Assembly (NCBI RefSeq): GCF_001718795.1
Contig: NZ_CP013435.1
Span: forward strand, 434,001-498,000
Length of the DNA: 64,000 bases
Direction of reading: 5' to 3'
Source: Burkholderia latens
Lineage (GTDB): Bacteria > Pseudomonadota > Gammaproteobacteria > Burkholderiales > Burkholderiaceae
Shown: in pieces, positions 57,510 through 64,000 of the stretch
How the letters are laid out: each line of letters starts with the position of its first letter
Position numbering within the stretch: position 1 is the stretch's first letter
Program-made: the position numbers and the translations under genes
The notes under the pieces: model-generated
The model's input: only the letters and a program-made list of their open reading frames with translations
Told to the model about the DNA's origin: nothing
Databases searched by the model: none

Positions 57510-58220
57510 TCAAAGCCCGACGCTGTCGAGCCACTCCGCGAACATGCGGCGCGCGGCCGCCTCGAGCGTGGGGCCGTGCTGCATGGTATCGGCGCGCAGC
57601 TGGCACGCGTCGATGCCGGGCGTCGCCGCGATTTCACCGGCGTTGCCGATCAGCCAGGGTTCGAAGCGGTCGGTGCGGATTTCCGGATGGCATTGCAGCG
57701 CGAGCACGTGCTGGCCCCACGCGAATGCCTGGTGACGGCATGCGGGCGTCGATGCGAGATGAATCGCGCCGCCGGGCAGGTCGAACGTATCGCCGTGCCA
57801 ATGCAGCATCGACGTCGCGGCGCCGTCGAGATGGCGCATCGGCGATGCGCGGCCCGCGTCGGTGAGCGTCAGCGGCGCCCAGCCGAGTTCCTTGCGCGCC
57901 GCCGGATACACGCGCGCACCGAGCGCGCGGGCAATGAACTGCGCACCGAGGCAGATACCGAAGATCGGCAACCCCGCGTCGATGCGCTGGCGCACGAGCG
58001 CCTCGAGCGGCGCGATCGACGGATACTGCGCATCGTCGTATACGCTGAGCGGGCCGCCGAGCACGACGAGCAGCGACGGCTGCAGCGCGTCGAGCACCTC
58101 GACGCGCGACGAGCCGACGTCGACATAGCGCACGCGCCGGCCGCGCTCACCGAGCACCTGCTCGAAGCTGCCGAGATCCTCGAAATGCACGTGGCGGATC
58201 GCCACGACTTCAGCGTTCAT
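57510..58220 (-). CDS. Class-I glutamine amidotransferase-like protein
   Basis: 236 residues from the second of two adjacent ATGs (58220), six bases after GGGAGG; the first ATG (58223) is only three bases from it. The nucleophile elbow GICLGAQFIARALG and the distal CHPEIRTD give the Cys-His-Glu triad of class-I amidotransferases. Without a fused synthetase it resembles GuaA-like stand-alone proteins and gamma-glutamyl hydrolase relatives; the acceptor is unknown. It lies 29 bp after the MarR gene and is probably co-transcribed. Confidence 0.85.
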   Translation of the reverse strand: MNAEVVAIRHVHFEDLGSFEQVLGERGRRVRYVDVGSSRVEVLDALQPSLLVVLGGPLSVYDDAQYPSIAPLEALVRQRIDAGLPIFGICLGAQFIARALGARVYPAARKELGWAPLTLTDAGRASPMRHLDGAATSMLHWHGDTFDLPGGAIHLASTPACRHQAFAWGQHVLALQCHPEIRTDRFEPWLIGNAGEIAATPGIDACQLRADTMQHGPTLEAAARRMFAEWLDSVGL

Positions 58221-58248
58221 CATCGGCCTCCCGGTCGATCGACGGACG

Positions 58249-58887
58249 TCAGCCGGCGAAAATCTTCCAGGTCTTCTTTTGCGTCGCCGCGTCGGCTTCT
58301 TCGTGCACCGAACAGTCGAGACGCAGATCGCTGTCGGACATGCCGAGGTCGAGCGTCGCGCAGTGGTGAACCGTCTTCTTCGACGGCTTGCCCGGCTCGA
58401 AGGAGGTGCACGTGACGCACATGCGCTGCGGCGGCGTCGCACCCGCCACCTGCAGTTCGCGCAGCGTCTTCAGCAGTGCGCGATACAACGTGCTCTGCTC
58501 GTCCGCGCCGAGCTTGCCGACGGCCTTCGTCAGGAATTCCGGCCATTGCAGCGCCTTCTTCGCCGCGGTACGGCCGCGGGCCGACAGGCGCACCGCGAGC
58601 GCGCGGCCGTCGTCCAGTGCACGGCGCTTCTCGACGAGCCCCTTCGTCTCGAGCGTGCTGACCGCGTCGCTGGTGGTCGCAGCGGTGAGCTGCGTCTCGC
58701 GCGCGATCTCGCCGAGCCGCATCGGACCCTTGCGTTGCAGCAGCAGCACGAGGATCTCGCCCTGCGTCGGCGTCAGGCCTGCGCCCTCCGCCCAATCCCA
58801 TGCCTGGCTTCGCATGGCCGTACTCAACCGCAGCAAGCTGTGGGTCACACGTCCCGAAGCCTGATTCCCGTAAACGCCTTCGCTCAT
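58249..58887 (-). CDS. MarR-family regulator with cysteine-rich C-terminal extension
   Basis: 212 residues, about 60 longer than typical MarR proteins. The winged helix (MRLGEIARETQLTAATTSDAVSTLETKGLVEKRRALDDGRALAVRLSARG, about 56-105) is standard. The extension carries Cys157, Cys160, His174, His175, Cys176 and Cys192 in a CxxC...HHC...C pattern that could bind a metal or respond to oxidants. The gene precedes the amidotransferase by 29 bp. Its target is not evident. Confidence 0.85.
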   Translation of the reverse strand: MSEGVYGNQASGRVTHSLLRLSTAMRSQAWDWAEGAGLTPTQGEILVLLLQRKGPMRLGEIARETQLTAATTSDAVSTLETKGLVEKRRALDDGRALAVRLSARGRTAAKKALQWPEFLTKAVGKLGADEQSTLYRALLKTLRELQVAGATPPQRMCVTCTSFEPGKPSKKTVHHCATLDLGMSDSDLRLDCSVHEEADAATQKKTWKIFAG

Positions 58888-59392
58888 AGTCTTTTCGCTT
58901 TGCCGCCGCCCGGACTGCCGAGCGGCCGTAGTGTGGAGATCGAATGTCTATCTCAAAACAGACGCTCGTTGAAGAGCGTCGACACGGCCGTCGCGAGGCA
59001 CACGCGGCGGTCGCGTTCGCGGCGACCGGTGAGACACAGGTCGTCCCGGTGTCCGCAAAGCCGACATTCTAAGCGAGAGCGGAAAATCGCACAGCTAAGT
59101 TATCCCCTTCGTTCTGTGGAAAATCGCTGGATAACCGCATTTTTTCGTTGTGCCGCCCATCTCGACCGGCGCCTTCACCGCACGCGAAAACATTTTCCCG
59201 TCCGGATCGGCAAGCGCTTCGAGCGCGCGTGTCCACCGGGTTATCCGGCCTGCAGAGCGTTGACTTTGCAGCGGAATGTGCGGTTATCCACAGATTTTCA
59301 GGAGGACTGGCGACGTGGCGTGCGCGGATCGGCGCCGACCGCGGTTCAGCGAATTGCAGCGCGGTCGAGCCCGTAATCTGCAAAACATTTTT
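58888..59392. other. Intergenic DnaA-box cluster left of ybdK
   Basis: 505 bp with no gene. It has TTATCCACA at 59284-59292 and TGTGGAAAA at 59115-59123 (both fit the TTWTNCACA consensus), and weaker relatives TTATCCCCT (59100), GCTGGATAA (near 59126) and TTATCCGGC (59241). It may be part of the origin region or a titration site. Confidence 0.5.
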
Positions 59393-62418
<3,026 letters not shown>

Positions 62419-64000
62419 TCAGCCGAGGCGGCGGCCACGCAGCGCGCGGATCAGGAACCGGGCCGGATCGACGGCATCGACGAGGTCGCGCTCGAGCGGC
62501 AGCGGTTCGCCTTCGAGTTGCGACGCGATCAACTCCGCGCCGAGAGCCGCCCACACGAGGCCGCGGGAGCCATAGCCGAATGCGCCATAAAGGCCCGTGG
62601 TGCGCGGCAGGTCGCGCGCCTTCGCGCCGCTCAGCGCGCGCGCATTGGCGACGGCTTGCGCTTCGTCGGCGAGTGCGCCGATCACCGGCACGCGGTCGGC
62701 GACGACCCACCGGAATGCGACCCGCCCGCGCAGCGTCTCGATGTCAGGCAGCGCGCCGATCAGGCCTGGCAACAGATCGCGCACGCGCTCGATATTTTCG
62801 ATATGTCCGGCGGGGCGCATTGCCGAATCGGTGTCGTCCGGCTCGAACGTCGCACCGATCAGCAGCGTGCCGTCGTCGAGCGGTACCGCGTAGCCGTCGC
62901 CGATCGCCGGGCACGGTAGCGGCGCCGTCCTGCCGGCCGGCAGCAGCGTGAGCTGACCGCGCACCGGTTGCAGCGCGACATGCCGCAGCCCGGCAAGACG
63001 CACCGCGTCGCCCGCGTTCGCGAGCACGACGACCGGCGCTTGCGCGAGTGTCGCGCCGGCCGCATCGATTGCGCGCCACGTGTCGCCATCGCGTTCGAGC
63101 CGCTCGACGGCGGCACCGGTCAGCAGTTTCAGGCGGTCGCCCGCTGCCGCGAGATGCGCGGCGCAAACGCCAGCCGGCCAAACCGCGCCGCCGTGCGGGA
63201 ACAGCAGGCCGCCGTGCGCGACCGGGAGGTTCAGATGTGCGCGGGCCGCCGCGGCGTCGAGCAGCGTGACATAGTCGGCCGGTGCGCCAAGCGCATCGAA
63301 CGCGTCGTGCATCCGCTCGAAATCGTCCGCCGATTCCGCCAGGTGGATCATCCCGTGCGTGCTGCGCGCGAATGCATGACCGGCGTGTTCGAGCGCACGC
63401 CACCGTGCGAGCGCATGCAGGAAGCCGCTGCGCGTGAGCCGGCTCGCGACGTTGTCGTCGCGCGTCATCAGCGGATGGAATACACCGGCCGGATTGCCCG
63501 ATGCATCTTGCGCGATCCCCTCGTGCCGTTCGATCAGCGTGACGTTCCAGCCGCGCGCGGCGAGCCGTTCGACGACCGCGCAGCCGGCCAGGCCGGCGCC
63601 GATCACGATCGCGTCGCGCGCGGCGACGGGCAACGCGCGCGGCGGTTCGTGCCGGCGCATGCGCCAGCGCGGCGCATATTCGCCGACGAGCATTGCGAAC
63701 TTTCCGCCCAGGCCAGGGACCTTGCGATACGTGAAACCGGCTTCGACAAGCGCCTGCTTCACGACGCCTGCGCTTGAATACGTCGCGAAGGTCGCGTCTT
63801 CGGCAGCGACGCGTGCGAGCGCGCGGAACACGTCGGCCGACCAGAGGTCGGGGTTCTTCGCCGGCGCGAAGCCGTCCAGATAAAACGCATCGGCGCGTGC
63901 GACGAGTTTCGGCAGCATCTCGCACGCTTCGCCGAGCGCGAGCGTGAGCACGACGCGGCCGCCGTCGAATTCGATGCGATGGAAACCGGGCACCGGTGTG
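62419..64000 (-). CDS. mnmC: MnmC, bifunctional tRNA mnm5s2U biosynthesis protein (5' end outside window)
   Basis: About 527 C-terminal residues are visible; the protein is normally about 650, so the start lies beyond the window. The methyltransferase domain contributes DAFYLDGFAPAKNPDLWS and the FAD domain begins DAIVIGAGLAGCAVVERLAARGWNVTLIERHEG, followed by GNPAGVFHPLMTRDDN. The FAD domain removes the carboxymethyl group from cmnm5s2U and the methyltransferase converts nm5s2U to mnm5s2U at wobble U34, downstream of MnmE-MnmG. It stops just after the oriC candidate. Confidence 0.95.
   Translation of the reverse strand, partial: TPVPGFHRIEFDGGRVVLTLALGEACEMLPKLVARADAFYLDGFAPAKNPDLWSADVFRALARVAAEDATFATYSSAGVVKQALVEAGFTYRKVPGLGGKFAMLVGEYAPRWRMRRHEPPRALPVAARDAIVIGAGLAGCAVVERLAARGWNVTLIERHEGIAQDASGNPAGVFHPLMTRDDNVASRLTRSGFLHALARWRALEHAGHAFARSTHGMIHLAESADDFERMHDAFDALGAPADYVTLLDAAAARAHLNLPVAHGGLLFPHGGAVWPAGVCAAHLAAAGDRLKLLTGAAVERLERDGDTWRAIDAAGATLAQAPVVVLANAGDAVRLAGLRHVALQPVRGQLTLLPAGRTAPLPCPAIGDGYAVPLDDGTLLIGATFEPDDTDSAMRPAGHIENIERVRDLLPGLIGALPDIETLRGRVAFRWVVADRVPVIGALADEAQAVANARALSGAKARDLPRTTGLYGAFGYGSRGLVWAALGAELIASQLEGEPLPLERDLVDAVDPARFLIRALRGRRLG

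Overview
This window reads as chromosome 1 of a Burkholderia, most likely a Burkholderia cepacia complex member. The evidence is high GC with GC-rich antisense frames, a fused LivM-LivG transporter protein, beta-proteobacterial atp, mnmG-rsmG and parAB clusters, PhhA/PhhB with an Lrp regulator, a DUF3717 protein and a BtSET-like SET-domain protein. Species cannot be settled by eye. I found no rRNA, tRNA, insertion sequence, prophage or CRISPR array. Almost everything looks like core genome.

Layout, left to right. 0-9.5 kb is catabolic: a cut-off PadR regulator, a cluster of methionine-type aminotransferase, orphan amino-acid-binding protein and FAD 2-hydroxyacid dehydrogenase, then a TetR gene divergent from an acyl-CoA dehydrogenase and acyl-CoA ligase, and an orphan LivK. 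9.5-17.7 kb holds putA with an array of GTTGCA motifs upstream, priA and hemE. 17.8-21.2 kb holds periplasmic pheC and a convergent fatty acyl-CoA ligase, separated by an unusual intergenic region. 21.3-29 kb is the complete F1Fo ATP synthase operon (atpI-B-E-F-H-A-G-D-C, minus strand) with a clear promoter and terminator. A heptamer tandem repeat lies upstream of it. 29.6-35.2 kb is mnmG-rsmG-parA-parB plus an ion transporter, with two parS sites. One parS is inside mnmG; the other doubles as a likely terminator. 35.6-46.5 kb holds two complete branched-chain amino acid (Liv) ABC systems. 47-58.9 kb is mixed: a GMC oxidoreductase with LysR, a CYTH protein, Lrp with phhA-phhB, a TctD/TctE-like two-component system, a SET-domain protein, an Old Yellow Enzyme, a glutamine amidotransferase and a MarR regulator. 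59.4-64 kb holds a YbdK-type carboxylate-amine ligase, a CPA2 antiporter and the 3' part of mnmC. Two DnaA-box clusters flank the YbdK/antiporter pair.

The grouping of mnmG-rsmG, parAB, parS, atp and DnaA-box clusters is typical of DNA near a replication origin. The AT-rich gap between the antiporter and mnmC (about 62.1-62.4 kb) is the best oriC candidate, although dnaA itself is not in the window. Most large operons between 8 and 48 kb are on the minus strand, so they point away from that candidate origin, as expected for co-orientation with the replication fork.
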